DNA of 64,000 bases. Source: Macrothele yani (lineage: Eukaryota; Arthropoda; Arachnida; Araneae; Macrothelidae). Numbering within the stretch: position 1 is the first letter of the stretch; each line of letters begins with the position of its first letter. The position numbers and the translations under genes were made by a program. This document shows, in pieces, positions 63,780 to 64,000 of the stretch. Location of the stretch: the NCBI GenBank assembly GCA_039090855.1, contig CM077011.1, positions 136,836,749-136,900,748 of the forward strand, given 5' to 3'. Under the pieces are notes generated by a model that had not been told where the DNA came from, did not search any database, and saw only the letters and a program-made list of their open reading frames with translations.

Positions 63780-63985
63780 CTAGTTCATTTGCCCGATGAT
63801 TATTTCACCGAAGGATCACTTGATCGAAAATCACACTGTTTCACCGAAAGGTCACTTGGTCTAAACGTTTATGTCGCCGAAAGATCACGTGAAAGAAACG
63901 TTTATTTCACCGAAGGATAATTTCACCCATAATTTAATTTCATCGAAAGATCATTTCACCCAAGGGTAAGTTTATCGAAAACTTT
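63780..63985 (+). repeat. Degenerate short repeat, TTTCACCGAAAGATCA type
   Basis: About eight loosely spaced copies of 'tttcaccgaaggatca/cgaaagatca' fill the end of the window, with spacers of variable length. The array may extend beyond 64000. Confidence 0.8.
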
Positions 63986-64000
63986 TTATTTTCTTATACA

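Overview
This window is animal genomic DNA: AT-rich, intron-bearing and dominated by transposable elements. Only one host gene can be supported, the 3' part of syntaxin-5 (STX5), on the + strand. Four coding exons (8917-8973, 9158-9367, 24271-24392, 35845-36004) join in frame with canonical GT/AG junctions and give about 182 C-terminal residues: the Qa-SNARE motif and the tail anchor. Introns of about 14.9 kb and 11.5 kb are packed with repeats. The upstream STX5 exons were not found in 1-8916. The repeat content (Penelope-like elements, RTE-type LINEs, many Tc1/mariner families, tRNA-derived SINEs) and the protein suggest an invertebrate, plausibly an arthropod such as a chelicerate. That is inference; the species cannot be read from the sequence.

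Layout. 1-8916: Penelope-like (PLE) debris with large inverted repeats, a palindromic hammerhead-like insert, Tc1/mariner remnants, minisatellites. 8917-36004: STX5 and its introns, holding a DD34D mariner, a non-LTR element, a Tc1, a pogo-like element, a three-part higher-order repeat, two RTE copies, PLE copies with a hammerhead ribozyme, a GC-rich 85-bp minisatellite and a Tc1 with an almost open transposase. 36500-40600: foldback hairpins and a LINE interrupted by an antisense copy of its own family. 40620-46040: two copies of an unknown non-autonomous repeat, each split by a different RTE insertion. 46042-50800: a Gypsy-type LTR element whose LTR is split by a hAT. 50800-55000: PLE pieces in both orientations, interrupted by a Tc1. 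55247-64000: two SINE copies, degraded Tc1 elements, one transposon nested in another, and short tandem repeats.

The most interesting signal is a pair of foldback insertions (1004-1307 and 25038-25455). Each is a palindrome whose arms carry a hammerhead-like motif, followed by a short non-palindromic tail, and each is flanked by a 12-15 bp target-site duplication. The second sits in an RTE copy whose uninterrupted counterpart is also in this window, so its boundaries can be read to the base. A better hammerhead ribozyme candidate lies in a nearby PLE (about 27980-28035). The inserts look like a non-autonomous, PLE-related retroelement that integrates as a snap-back dimer.

No host operon or pathway can be described beyond STX5, a Golgi/ER SNARE. 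Everything else is mobile DNA, mostly inactivated by stops, frameshifts and truncation.
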